Below, in pieces: positions 7,311-15,594 of a stretch of DNA of 19,655 bases. Position 1 is the first letter of the stretch. The number at the start of each line of letters is the position of its first letter. The position numbers and the translations under genes were made by a program. The DNA comes from Bacteroidaceae bacterium (GTDB taxonomy: Bacteria; Bacteroidota; Bacteroidia; Bacteroidales; Bacteroidaceae). A model generated the notes under the pieces. The model saw only the letters and a program-made list of their open reading frames with translations, searched no databases and was not told the DNA's origin. Where the stretch lies: assembly GCA_030843315.1 (NCBI GenBank), contig JAUUPT010000068.1:1-19655 (forward strand), read 5' to 3'.

Positions 7311-9371
7311 ATGAGTTATTTCAAGACGAAAAAAGAGTTCTCACTCAGGGATTTGCTATACAGAGCACTGATATTTATTGGTACGGTGGCAGTTATTGTT
7401 TATTTTCTACCACGCGACGGTAAATTCAATTATCAGTTCGACCTCAACAAGCCGTGGAAGTATGGCCAGTTGATGGCTACTTTTGATTTCCCCATTTATA
7501 AGGGGGATGAAGTGGTGAAGCATGAGCAAGACAGCATACTTGCCAGCTTCCAGCCCTATTTCCAGTTGGACAAAAGTATAGAAAAGAGTATCCTGGCCAA
7601 GCTGAGAACCGATTATCAAACGCATCTGCGCGAACTGCTCCCTTCCTCCGACTACGTACGGTTCCTAGAAAGGAAACTTGCAGAAGTGTATCAAGCGGGC
7701 ATCCTCTCGACAGAAGAATTGGAGAAACTGCACAAGGATAGTACGACCGCCATCATGGCCATCGACGACAAACTTGCCAACCAACGAAGTACGGACAAGC
7801 TATATTCCGTGAAAGATGCCTACAACTATATACTTACGGGGGATACCATCCATTATCGTCCCGACATTCTGCGGCAATGCTCACTGAACGAATATCTGTT
7901 TCCCAACCTGACCTACGATGAAACACGAACCCAGACGGCCAGGAAAGAAATGCTCGACAACTACTCATGGGCCAACGGCATCGTTCTGAGCGGACAGAAA
8001 ATCATTGACCGTGGTGAGATTATCGACCGGGAAACTTACAACATTCTGGAGAGCCTCCGAAGGGAGTCCATCAAGCGCAGCGAGTCCATCGGACAGAAGC
8101 GATTGATGCTAGTGGGGCAAATCCTGTTTGTCAGTATCTTCATGCTGTGTTTCATGCTTTATCTCGACTTGTTCCGCAAAGACTACTACGCACGCAAAGG
8201 CAGCCTGGCGTTACTATTTGCATCGATTATGTTCTATTGCATCGTGACCGCCGTTATGGTGGCCAATAATATATTCAATGTCTACATCATTCCGTATGCC
8301 ATGCTACCGGTCATTATCCGCGTGTTCCTCGACTCGCGCACGGCATTCGTCACGCAAGCGGTTACGATACTGATATGCTCCATCTGCCTGCGCTATCCGC
8401 ATGAGTTCATCCTGTTGCAACTCGCTGCCGGAATGGTTGCCATTTTCAGTTTGCGCGAGCTTTCCCAGCGCTCACAGCTATTCCGCACAGCATTCCTGGT
8501 GATACTGACTTATGCGGCCGTGTATTTGGCCTTTGAGCTGATAACGGAGAACGACTTGTCGAAACTCAACGGAAGCATGTATACTTATTTTGTAGTCAAT
8601 GGTGTGCTGCTATTGTTTACCTATCCCCTGCTCTTCCTTGTAGAAAAGACATTCGGCTTTACATCGAACGTAACACTGGTAGAGCTATCCAACATCAACA
8701 ATAACCTGCTGCGCCGTATGTCCGAGACTGTTCCGGGCACTTTCCAGCACTCCATGCAAGTGGCCAACCTTGCGGCAGAAGCTGCCAACCGTATCGGAGC
8801 CAAGAGCCAACTGGTTCGTACCGGAGCTCTATATCATGATATCGGCAAGATGGAGAATCCAGTATTCTTCACCGAAAACCAGCTGGGAGGCGTCAATCCG
8901 CATAAGAATCTGAGTTATGAGCAAAGTGCCCAGGTAGTCATCAGCCACGTGACAGACGGACTGAAGCTGGCAGAGAAAAGCAACCTGCCTAAAGTTATCA
9001 AGGATTTTATCACTACCCATCACGGCCGTGGAAAGACGAAATATTTCTATATATCCTGGAAGAACGAGCACCCTGGCGAAGAACCGAATGACGAACTCTT
9101 CACCTACCCCGGCCCGAACCCGTTCACCAAAGAGCAAGCCATCCTTATGATGGCAGACTCGGTAGAAGCAGCTTCACGCAGTTTGTCCGAATATACAGAA
9201 GAAAGCATCAGCAATCTGGTAGACAAGATTATCGACTCGCAGGTGGCAGAAGGCTATTTCAAAGAATGCCCCATTACCTTCAAGGATATTGCTACCGTGA
9301 AAAACGTGTTCAAGGAGAAGTTAAAGACGATTTACCATACCCGCATCAGCTATCCCGAACTAAAAAAATAA
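7311..9371 (+). CDS. PgpH-type 7TM receptor with HD hydrolase domain (c-di-AMP phosphodiesterase)
   Basis: A 686-aa membrane protein with the 7TMR-HD layout: a short cytoplasmic start, one TM (about residues 17-33), a large extracytoplasmic 7TMR-HDED domain (about 34-260), a bundle of further TM helices (about 267-445), then a cytoplasmic HD domain. All seven metal-binding positions known from Listeria PgpH are present with nearly the same spacing: His480 (FQHS), His509-Asp510 (YHDIGK), His546 (SHVTDG), His570-His571 (THHGRGK) and Asp616 (MADSVEA). The family degrades cyclic di-AMP, so this is the likely role; direct proof in Bacteroides is not claimed. I chose ATG 7311 (MSYFKTKKEFSLRD) over the in-frame ATG at 7272, whose extra MFFFVLFAK lies over the presumed promoter. 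It is followed after 4 nt by a small membrane protein. Confidence 0.9.
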   Translation: MSYFKTKKEFSLRDLLYRALIFIGTVAVIVYFLPRDGKFNYQFDLNKPWKYGQLMATFDFPIYKGDEVVKHEQDSILASFQPYFQLDKSIEKSILAKLRTDYQTHLRELLPSSDYVRFLERKLAEVYQAGILSTEELEKLHKDSTTAIMAIDDKLANQRSTDKLYSVKDAYNYILTGDTIHYRPDILRQCSLNEYLFPNLTYDETRTQTARKEMLDNYSWANGIVLSGQKIIDRGEIIDRETYNILESLRRESIKRSESIGQKRLMLVGQILFVSIFMLCFMLYLDLFRKDYYARKGSLALLFASIMFYCIVTAVMVANNIFNVYIIPYAMLPVIIRVFLDSRTAFVTQAVTILICSICLRYPHEFILLQLAAGMVAIFSLRELSQRSQLFRTAFLVILTYAAVYLAFELITENDLSKLNGSMYTYFVVNGVLLLFTYPLLFLVEKTFGFTSNVTLVELSNINNNLLRRMSETVPGTFQHSMQVANLAAEAANRIGAKSQLVRTGALYHDIGKMENPVFFTENQLGGVNPHKNLSYEQSAQVVISHVTDGLKLAEKSNLPKVIKDFITTHHGRGKTKYFYISWKNEHPGEEPNDELFTYPGPNPFTKEQAILMMADSVEAASRSLSEYTEESISNLVDKIIDSQVAEGYFKECPITFKDIATVKNVFKEKLKTIYHTRISYPELKK

Positions 9372-9375
9372 GACC

Positions 9376-10149
9376 ATGGAAGTGACCGTAAAAGAACAGC
9401 AAAGAGCCGAACAACTGCTGCAAAGCCAGCACATAGGGCTACATCAGATTCAGAGTTTCAGCTTTATGAAACGCTATCACCAAGCCTCCCGCAAAGGCAA
9501 GTCTGCGGGCAAAGACAAATATGGTCCCGGCATACTGACCCTGCACCTGAAAGAAGGCAAAGAAAAGGCTGTTTACCTGCCTCCTTTCCGCCATCCGTCA
9601 TCGGTTATCCGCTTCCTTATTTCAAAAGAAATACCGTTTGACAATTATACGCCACAGGAACGTACCGTTGCCGAACTTCTTGTGGAAACATATCAGCGTC
9701 CTTCGCTCTATATGTTCTGGTTCTTCGTTCTGTTCCTCATGTTCCTGATATTGGGATACTATTCTATCAGCGGCTCGGTATGGTGGGGATTCATACCTGC
9801 TATCATCTCCTTCGGGTTAAGTCTTTTCTTCATCAGTATGCTGATGACCCGTTTCTGCTATCTGACGCTGACAAATGATGCCCTCCTGGTACACAGTGTA
9901 GGCCGAACTATCCGCTATGCATACGAAGACCTGCGGAAGGTGAACTTCGACTTTGCCCGCGAACAGAACTTTACACACGTCATGGAGTTGCTGGATAAAG
10001 ATTATCGCTACCGATTGTTCTATATCGGCAGGGTGTCAAGGAAAAAACTGAATGAAATAGCCGAGCGCTTGCAAGAAGCCGGTGTGGATGCCACTTGCAG
10101 CCTCAACGACAGTAAGAGGTTCTATAAGGACACATACGTCAATCATTAA
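9376..10149 (+). CDS. Two-TM membrane protein with possible PH-like C-terminal part
   Basis: This 257-aa protein is not one I recognise by name. Residues 1-108 are soluble and basic with a charged segment (RKGKSAGKDK, 39-48); two TM helices follow (about 111-130 FWFFVLFLMFLILGYY and 136-157), then a soluble C-terminal region. After TM2 the strand-rich pattern YLTLTNDALLVHSVGRTIRYAYEDLRKV resembles bacterial PH-like (bPH) membrane proteins; that likeness is an inference. It begins 4 nt after the 7TM-HD gene, so the two are probably translated from one mRNA and may act together at the membrane. Its last 11 nt overlap the 3' end of the convergent phosphatase gene. Confidence 0.8.
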   Translation: MEVTVKEQQRAEQLLQSQHIGLHQIQSFSFMKRYHQASRKGKSAGKDKYGPGILTLHLKEGKEKAVYLPPFRHPSSVIRFLISKEIPFDNYTPQERTVAELLVETYQRPSLYMFWFFVLFLMFLILGYYSISGSVWWGFIPAIISFGLSLFFISMLMTRFCYLTLTNDALLVHSVGRTIRYAYEDLRKVNFDFAREQNFTHVMELLDKDYRYRLFYIGRVSRKKLNEIAERLQEAGVDATCSLNDSKRFYKDTYVNH

Positions 10150-10612
10150 GACTTGCCAGCAGCCCTGCACAAGCATCTTCCAGCAAGTCGAGCACATATT
10201 CGAAGCCTTCGGCGCCTCCGTAATAAGGATCGGGTACATGATCGGCATGCGTAAACTTGGTGCAATATTCCGTCATGCGATGAATCTTACTCCATTCTTC
10301 GGTGGAAGGGGCACGATCTTTCAGGTCGTCGATATTGCGGTCGTCCATACCTATTATCAGATCGAAGTTATAAAAGTCCTCGGTGCGCACGGGGCGAGAG
10401 CGGTGGGTAAGGTCATATCCGCGTCGGGCGGCATGGGCACGCATCCGGCTGTCGGGTAGTTCTCCCTGATGATAGGACAAGATGCCGGCAGAGTCTATAA
10501 TGAAGTCATCTTCACATCCGGATTCTTCTACCAAACGCTTCATTACTCCCTCCGCAGAGGAAGAACGGCAAATATTGCCGAGGCACACAAAAAGTATTTT
10601 CTTCTTACTCAT
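10139..10612 (-). CDS. Low-molecular-weight protein tyrosine phosphatase
   Basis: The 157-aa protein has the N-terminal P-loop CLGNICRSS (10-18) with nucleophile Cys10, Cys15 and Arg16, and the general acid Asp128 in HVPDPYYGG. Length and order fit the LMW-PTP family, cytoplasmic phosphatases often acting on bacterial tyrosine kinases. No kinase or capsule gene is nearby. It starts 2 nt after the priA stop codon, so it is likely translated from the priA mRNA, and it overlaps the convergent membrane protein gene by 11 nt at its 3' end. Arsenate reductase is an alternative in this fold, but the intact DPYYGG loop favours phosphatase. Confidence 0.93.
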   Translation of the reverse strand: MSKKKILFVCLGNICRSSSAEGVMKRLVEESGCEDDFIIDSAGILSYHQGELPDSRMRAHAARRGYDLTHRSRPVRTEDFYNFDLIIGMDDRNIDDLKDRAPSTEEWSKIHRMTEYCTKFTHADHVPDPYYGGAEGFEYVLDLLEDACAGLLASLND

Positions 10613-10614
10613 AT

Positions 10615-13080
10615 TTACATAGGATCTACATCATAATAAACAATCAGCGATTTGAAACGATCTTCCATCAGCATTTCCTTCTGAACCTGAACAAGCAATT
10701 CACGCGCACGCGCCATCGGAGCCTTCGTCTCTATCTTCAAGATAATTTTGCGGATAAACAAGGTTTGCACACGTGCCACAGGGGGCTTGTCGGGCCCCAG
10801 CACCCGGTTGCCAAAGATAGCGCGGAGCTTGGCAGCCATGGTTTGTGCCATCAGGTCGAGCAGGGTTTCGTTCCGGTTCTTCAAGTAGACATATACCAGG
10901 CGGTAGTAGGGCGGATAATGGAACATCTGGCGCTCGGCAAGCTGTCCGTCCACCATACCTTCATAGTCGTTGGCTATGACTTGCGGAATGATGGAATGGT
11001 CAATGCTCTTGGTTTGCAGCACCACCCGCCCGCGCTTGTTCTTTCGTCCGGCACGGCCTGCCACCTGCGCCATCAGCTGGTAGGCACGTTCGTAGGCGCG
11101 GAAGTCGGGATAATTCAGCATGGTGTCGGCATTGAGAATACCTACCACACTGACGTGATCGAAATCCAACCCTTTGGATACCATCTGAGTACCTATCAGG
11201 ATATCCGTCTTGCCTTGCTCAAAATCTGCGATGATACGCTCATAAGCCGTGCGGGTACGGGTGGTATCCAAGTCCATACGGGCAACGCGCGCTTCGGGAA
11301 ACAAGCCTTTGATGTCATCTTCTATCTTTTCCGTGCCGAAGCCCCGGTTGCGCAAGTCAGTGCCTTCGCAAGCGGGACAGACACGGGGAAGCTGATAGGT
11401 ATAACCGCAATAGTGGCACGTCAGTTGGTTCAGTCCTTTATGGAATGTCAGACTCACGTCGCAGTTCTTGCACTTCGGTACCCAGCCACAGGTGTTGCAC
11501 TCTATCATCGGGGCAAAGCCGCGGCGGTTCTGGAACAGGATAACTTGCTCTTTCTGATCCAAAGCTTCCTTTATATATTGTAGCAGCAACGGGGAGAAAG
11601 GGCCGTTCATCATCTTCTTGCGATGCAGTTCTTTGATATCCACCGGAATAATCTCGGGCATCTGTATTTCCTTGTACCGCTCCTTCAGTTCCACCAGCCC
11701 GTATTTGCCGGACGTGGCATTGTGCCAGGTCTCTACCGAGGGAGTTGCCGTGCCCAGCAACGTCTTGGCATCGTACATAGATGCCAATATAATAGCAGCG
11801 TTGCGGGCATGATAACGGGGAGCCGGGTCTTGCTGCTTGTAGGTATTCTCGTGTTCCTCGTCCACAATCACCAGACCGAGACGGCGGAAAGGAAGGAATA
11901 CGGAAGAGCGGACGCCCAAGATAATATCATAATCCTTCTCTGACAATTGCTTCTGCCATATCTCCACCCGTTCGGCATCCGGGAACTTGGAGTGGTAGAT
12001 GCCCAGCCGCGAACCGAATACACGCTGCAAGCGCTCTGTAATCTGTGTGGTGAGGGCAATTTCCGGCAAGAGGTACAGTACTTGTTTTCCCTGCCGGATT
12101 GTTTCTTCTATCAAATGAATATACACCTCTGTCTTACCGCTTGCAGTGACCCCATGCAGCAGGCAGACGTTCCGGGTTTTGAAGTCTTCTATAATTTCAT
12201 TATATGCCCGTTGTTGGTGCTCGTTCAGCGGATTGACGGGAACCGTATCTCTGACCAATGCAGTATCCAGCCTGCCTACTTCCTGCTGATAAACCTCGAA
12301 CACACCCCGCTCTACCAATCCGTTGAATACTCCGGGAGTGGCTGCAGCACGTTTCAGCAGTTCTGCCTTGGATACTTCTTTCACGTTTCCCCCACCCAGA
12401 CAACCGGAGAGTTCGATATACTTCATCAGCAAGTCCAACTGCTTAGGAGCACGGCGCTGCAATTCGTCAAAGAAGAAGTGCAAGCGGCGTTCGTTGCGGG
12501 CGACAAGTGTCAGACGCACACGTGTCTCCGTCTTGGGTTTATACGTACGGCGCATTTCTTCTTTCACGAAGATGGCCTCCTTATCGAGCAGTGACTTGAT
12601 GACGGACAGGATATTCTTGATGCCGCTGTCCTTTTCGAGTTTCGTCACGCACTGTTCCGGTTCTGCGGAGAGCAAGTCCAGTATCTGTTGTTCCTTTTCG
12701 GGTAGTTGGGTTTCCGATGTAAAGTCCGGATTATATTCTACCATTGTCTCACTTTCCAGTTTCAAACCGGAAGGTAAGGCGGCTTTATAGACATCACCCT
12801 GCGTACATAGATAATAATCGGCCAGCCACTCCCAAAACTTGAACTGCCTGGGCAACAGCACCGGACTGGCATCCAGCAATACCGACACCTCCTTTACCTC
12901 ATATTCCGTAGGCGCACAATAATGCACGTTGCGCACAATCGCCGTATAGTACTTCTTCCGTCCGAAAGGCACTACCACACGACAGCCCGTCTGCACTTCA
13001 TCTGCCCATTCCTGGGGTAAGGAGTAGGTGAAATAACTATGCAAAGGCAAAGGCAATATGACATCTACAAACTTTTTCAT
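10615..13080 (-). CDS. priA: Primosomal protein N' (replication restart helicase PriA)
   Basis: The 821-aa protein restarts collapsed replication forks. It starts with the PriA 3'-end-binding domain (VDVILPLPLHSYFTYSLP), followed by a winged-helix region and a superfamily 2 helicase core. Walker A is GVTASGKT (310-317), motif II is DEEH (407-410), and the motif V/VI region has TQMVSKGLDFDHV and AQVAGRAGRK. Eight zinc-binding cysteines interrupt the helicase lobes at 528, 531, 537, 540, 555, 558, 568 and 571, as in E. coli PriA. It is slightly longer than the E. coli protein (732 aa). It has its own -7 element very close to the ATG and is cotranscribed with the phosphatase gene 2 nt downstream. 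Confidence 0.97.
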   Translation of the reverse strand: MKKFVDVILPLPLHSYFTYSLPQEWADEVQTGCRVVVPFGRKKYYTAIVRNVHYCAPTEYEVKEVSVLLDASPVLLPRQFKFWEWLADYYLCTQGDVYKAALPSGLKLESETMVEYNPDFTSETQLPEKEQQILDLLSAEPEQCVTKLEKDSGIKNILSVIKSLLDKEAIFVKEEMRRTYKPKTETRVRLTLVARNERRLHFFFDELQRRAPKQLDLLMKYIELSGCLGGGNVKEVSKAELLKRAAATPGVFNGLVERGVFEVYQQEVGRLDTALVRDTVPVNPLNEHQQRAYNEIIEDFKTRNVCLLHGVTASGKTEVYIHLIEETIRQGKQVLYLLPEIALTTQITERLQRVFGSRLGIYHSKFPDAERVEIWQKQLSEKDYDIILGVRSSVFLPFRRLGLVIVDEEHENTYKQQDPAPRYHARNAAIILASMYDAKTLLGTATPSVETWHNATSGKYGLVELKERYKEIQMPEIIPVDIKELHRKKMMNGPFSPLLLQYIKEALDQKEQVILFQNRRGFAPMIECNTCGWVPKCKNCDVSLTFHKGLNQLTCHYCGYTYQLPRVCPACEGTDLRNRGFGTEKIEDDIKGLFPEARVARMDLDTTRTRTAYERIIADFEQGKTDILIGTQMVSKGLDFDHVSVVGILNADTMLNYPDFRAYERAYQLMAQVAGRAGRKNKRGRVVLQTKSIDHSIIPQVIANDYEGMVDGQLAERQMFHYPPYYRLVYVYLKNRNETLLDLMAQTMAAKLRAIFGNRVLGPDKPPVARVQTLFIRKIILKIETKAPMARARELLVQVQKEMLMEDRFKSLIVYYDVDPM

Positions 13081-13087
13081 CGTGCGG

Positions 13088-13095
13088 CAAAGATA
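13088..13095 (-). promoter_or_regulatory. -7 promoter element of priA, giving a very short leader
   Basis: The minus strand reads TATCTTTG, an exact TAnnTTTG match, whose last base lies only 7 nt before the priA ATG (13080). Transcription would begin about 3-4 nt before the ATG, so the mRNA may be leaderless or nearly so. A TTTG lies at 13107-13110, but at 11 nt it is too close to serve as a normal -33. The region expected for -33 overlaps the upstream terminator stem. Confidence 0.55.
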
Positions 13096-13112
13096 CTACT
13101 TTTAAACAAAAG

Positions 13113-13135
13113 AAGCCCTCCCATCGGGAGAGCTT
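13113..13135 (-). terminator. Intrinsic terminator of the outer-membrane protein gene
   Basis: On the minus strand AAGCTCTCCC, loop GAT, GGGAGGGCTT forms a 10-position stem with one mismatch, followed by CTTTTGTTT as a U-rich tail. It lies 27 nt after the stop codon of the leftward beta-barrel gene and just before the priA promoter, so it separates the two units. Confidence 0.8.
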
Positions 13136-13162
13136 TCTTTATATAAATAGGTACTGTCAGTA

Positions 13163-13759
13163 TCAGAAAAGATAAGCAGCGGAAATCTGCCAGGTCTTAG
13201 TCTTAGCTTTGCTGGTCAATGCATCTCCTGCACCCTTCCAGGTAAAGCTATCCCCCATCGGGATATTATAGTTAACCCCAATTTGCAAATGCTTGATGAG
13301 TTTTACACCGGCACCTACATTGATACCCACCTGACTTTTCTTTCTGTCAATGTCCACCCCGTCAAGTTGTTCTTTCTTGGAGAAGTCAAAGTAGAAATCA
13401 GGACCGGCAGCTATAAATACACCCAGCATGCTGCCCAAACCGATTGTATACTTTAAGTTCACAGGGATGTCCAGACCATACTGTTTCGATGCATCGGTAT
13501 CGGCCTTGATACCCTTCTGAGAAAACAGCAAAGCACCGTCCACACCCAAGCCGATAATCGGAATGGTAACTTCGGCCATCGGACCGATAAAGAAACCACC
13601 CATCTTATCTGTCTTGAAATTATCTCCCGGATTCTTCACGTCTAACTTTGCTACGTTCACACCACCTTTGATACCCCATTTCAGGAGTTGCGCCTGAGCA
13701 GGCATAGCACACAGCGTACAGCATACAGCTATCATAAAGGCACTAATAATCTTTTTCAT
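13163..13759 (-). CDS. Outer-membrane beta-barrel protein (PorT/OmpX-like)
   Basis: The 198-aa protein begins with a clear signal peptide (MKKIISAF...; likely cleavage after AQA, residue 23) and then a run of alternating amphipathic beta strands: WGIKGGVNVAKL, FKTDKMGGFFIGPMAEV, GVDGALLFSQKG, LDIPVNLKYTIG, GVFIAAGPDFYFDF, QVGINVGAGVKL, LQIGVNYNIPMG. It ends AAYLF, with the terminal aromatic residue typical of barrel assembly. This is the small porin-family barrel common in Bacteroidetes (outer-membrane beta-barrel domain, PorT-like). It stands alone between a promoter and a terminator. Its specific role is unknown. Confidence 0.9.
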   Translation of the reverse strand: MKKIISAFMIAVCCTLCAMPAQAQLLKWGIKGGVNVAKLDVKNPGDNFKTDKMGGFFIGPMAEVTIPIIGLGVDGALLFSQKGIKADTDASKQYGLDIPVNLKYTIGLGSMLGVFIAAGPDFYFDFSKKEQLDGVDIDRKKSQVGINVGAGVKLIKHLQIGVNYNIPMGDSFTWKGAGDALTSKAKTKTWQISAAYLF

Positions 13760-13786
13760 AATTCATTGTGTTTAAAATTACGGGGA

Positions 13787-13819
13787 CAAATATATGCAAA
13801 ATCTTCCTAAAGATACAAC
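13787..13819 (-). promoter_or_regulatory. Promoter of the beta-barrel gene
   Basis: The minus strand has GTTG (13816-13819), a 21-nt spacer and TATATTTG (13787-13794), an exact -7 match with a one-base-off -33. The predicted start is near 13782, giving a leader of about 23 nt. Confidence 0.68.
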
Positions 13820-13838
13820 AATAAACCACAAAACACAT

Positions 13839-13846
13839 TACATTTG
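13839..13846 (+). promoter_or_regulatory. -7 element for the GNAT/HipA-like/DUF3037 operon
   Basis: TACATTTG is an exact TAnnTTTG match, 49 nt upstream of the GNAT start. The expected -33 position is AC-rich with no TTTG, so recognition may be weak or assisted. It is divergent from the beta-barrel promoter about 20 bp away. Confidence 0.5.
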
Positions 13847-13895
13847 CACTGTATCCCCTTTTTATTCAAGAATAGCTGTATAGCCAATAAAGCCT

Positions 13896-14393
13896 ATGAT
13901 AGAAATAAGAAAGACGCAACCCGCAGAAATAGAAATCCTCATGAACATCTTTGAACAAGGCAAACGCATCATGCGCGAGGATGGAAACATGAAGCAATGG
14001 ACAGGCAACTATCCTTCTAAAGAACTGATTCTGCAGGACATCGCGAACGGTAACAGTTACGTATGTCTCAACGATACGGGAGAGATTATCGGTACTTTCA
14101 CTTTCATCCGGGGGAACGACCCCACCTATGCCCGCATCTACGAAGGCGAATGGCTGGAAGACACTCTCCCCTATGGCGTCATCCACCGGCTGGCAAGCAC
14201 CGAAAGCAGCAAAGGAGTGGCCGCCGCCTGTCTGGAATGGTGCTATGCACAAATTCCAAACCTGCGTGCCGATACCCACCGTGACAACCACATCCTGCAA
14301 TATATCCTGAAGAAGCACGGCTTCCGGTATTGCGGCATCATCTTCCTTGCCAACGGAGACGAAAGGCTGGCATACCAAAAGATAGAACAATAA
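13896..14393 (+). CDS. GNAT-family N-acetyltransferase
   Basis: The 165-aa protein has the GNAT fold. The segment YGVIHRLASTESSKGVAAACLEW (93-115) is the acetyl-CoA-binding motif A, with SSKGVA as the pyrophosphate loop. Motif B follows as LRADTHRDNHILQYILKKHGF (123-143) with the usual Asn and Gly-Phe, and a final strand RYCGIIF. The acetyl acceptor cannot be predicted. It is the first of three rightward genes, with 26 nt to the HipA-like kinase, so cotranscription is likely; a functional link to the next two genes is only suggested by position. Confidence 0.9.
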   Translation: MIEIRKTQPAEIEILMNIFEQGKRIMREDGNMKQWTGNYPSKELILQDIANGNSYVCLNDTGEIIGTFTFIRGNDPTYARIYEGEWLEDTLPYGVIHRLASTESSKGVAAACLEWCYAQIPNLRADTHRDNHILQYILKKHGFRYCGIIFLANGDERLAYQKIEQ

Positions 14394-14419
14394 CCGAAAA
14401 AGAACCGTTTATAATAGAA

Positions 14420-15205
14420 ATGATAGAATTACGCACCGTCAACCTGACCCGATACATCACCCCGCTACGCGAGGGTGGCTCATTGCCTGCGCTTGCCGAG
14501 GCAGATGATGAATTCAAGTATGTGGTCAAGTTTCGTGGTGCCGGACATGGCACCAAGGCACTGATTGCCGAACTGATAGGCGGAGAGATAGCCCACGTAC
14601 TGGGTTTCCGCGTGCCGGAGCTCGTATTCCTGAATCTGGACGAAGCCTTCGGCCGCACCGAAGGGGATGAAGAGATACAAGACCTGCTGCAAGGAAGCCG
14701 GGGATTGAACTTAGGTTTGCATTTCCTGTCCGGTGCCCTCACCTTCGACCCCGTAGCCACGCGCATCGATGCCGAGCAGGCTTCCCGCATCGTCTGGCTG
14801 GACAGCTATCTGACCAATATCGACCGCACGTTCCGCAACACCAATATGCTGATGTGGCATAAAGAACTTTGGCTGATAGATCACGGCGCCTCCCTCTACT
14901 TCCACCACTCCTGGGGAGACTGGAAGAAGCATGCCCAAAGCCCGTTCAGCTACGTCAAAAATCATGTTTTGCTACCCGAAGCATCTCTGCTCGACAAGGC
15001 AGATGCCGAACTCAGCGCCCTGCTGACGGAAGAAAAGATACAATCCATCGTGTCTCTGTTGCCCGATGACTGGTTGCAGTGGAATGACACATCCGAGACA
15101 CCCGAAGAAATCAGAGAAGTATATACCCGCTTTCTCACCGAAAGACTGGCACATTCCGCAACATTTGTAAAAGAAGCACAAGATGCAAGGAAAACACTTA
15201 TATGA
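14420..15205 (+). CDS. Compact HipA-like kinase (HipA_2 family)
   Basis: The 261-aa protein resembles the kinase core of HipA without its N-terminal HipB-contacting domain. Lys37 in YVVKF followed by RGAGHGTKALIAELIGG gives an ATP-binding loop. SYLTNIDRTFRNTNMLMW (129-146) matches the catalytic loop, with Asp135 and Asn140/Asn142. LWLIDHGASLYF (150-161) matches the metal-binding DFD/DFG-like segment with Asp154. Canonical HipA is about 440 aa. Proteins of this family are often auto-annotated as aminotransferases, but no PLP lysine motif is seen. I chose ATG 14420 because the in-frame ATG at 14330 lies inside the acetyltransferase gene and its first 30 codons are low-quality. Its last 23 nt overlap the DUF3037 gene, implying coupled translation. 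Substrate and role are unknown. Confidence 0.82.
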   Translation: MIELRTVNLTRYITPLREGGSLPALAEADDEFKYVVKFRGAGHGTKALIAELIGGEIAHVLGFRVPELVFLNLDEAFGRTEGDEEIQDLLQGSRGLNLGLHFLSGALTFDPVATRIDAEQASRIVWLDSYLTNIDRTFRNTNMLMWHKELWLIDHGASLYFHHSWGDWKKHAQSPFSYVKNHVLLPEASLLDKADAELSALLTEEKIQSIVSLLPDDWLQWNDTSETPEEIREVYTRFLTERLAHSATFVKEAQDARKTLI

Positions 15206-15566
15206 ATACGCAGTCATCCGCCTGGTTCCCAAAGTAGAACGGGAAGAGTTCTTCAATGTGGGAGTCATCCTGTTCTCCAAAAAGGCAAACTTCATCCGCT
15301 CGCTTTGCCGCATAGACGAGAACAAGCTGAGATTATATGCCTCCGAAGTGGACCCGGAACAGGCTTCTACCCACTTGCAGGTGTTCCAGAAGATATGCGC
15401 AGGCGATAAGGACGGCGGACCGATAGCAATGCTCGACGTTCCCGAACGCTTCCGGTGGCTCACTGCCGTAAGGAGTTCCTGCATCCAAACTTCCCGTCCG
15501 CATGCAGGCTTTTCCGATGATTTGGATCAAACGCTGGAAAGACTGTTCAAGGAGTTGGTTCTATAA
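15183..15566 (+). CDS. DUF3037 protein, partner of the HipA-like kinase
   Basis: The 127-aa protein begins MQGKHLYEYAVIRLVPKVEREEFFNVGVILFSK, the typical DUF3037 opening (YAVIRxVP and EEFxNVGVxL). The rest is predicted alpha/beta with a central ERFRWLTAVRSSCIQTSRPHAG and an acidic-helical end DDLDQTLERLFKEL. It overlaps the upstream kinase gene by 23 nt in another frame. To my knowledge DUF3037 genes commonly neighbour HipA_2 genes, and their function is not established. It is too large to be a simple Cro-type HipB antitoxin and shows no helix-turn-helix. It ends 28 bp before the convergent helicase gene. Confidence 0.85.
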   Translation: MQGKHLYEYAVIRLVPKVEREEFFNVGVILFSKKANFIRSLCRIDENKLRLYASEVDPEQASTHLQVFQKICAGDKDGGPIAMLDVPERFRWLTAVRSSCIQTSRPHAGFSDDLDQTLERLFKELVL

Positions 15567-15594
15567 CAGTCCTCCCAACAAATAAGCCGTTTCC

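Noticed and set aside
14330..14419. Upstream ATG of the HipA-like gene
   Set aside because: It lies within the acetyltransferase gene and its 30 codons are an arginine-rich frame-shadow; homologues begin near MIELRTVNL.
15567..15594. Possible terminator between DUF3037 and the helicase gene
   Set aside because: The best stem pairs CCCA and ATAAG with CTTATTGGG only after a 4-nt bulge and reaches into the helicase stop codon, so it is too weak to call.
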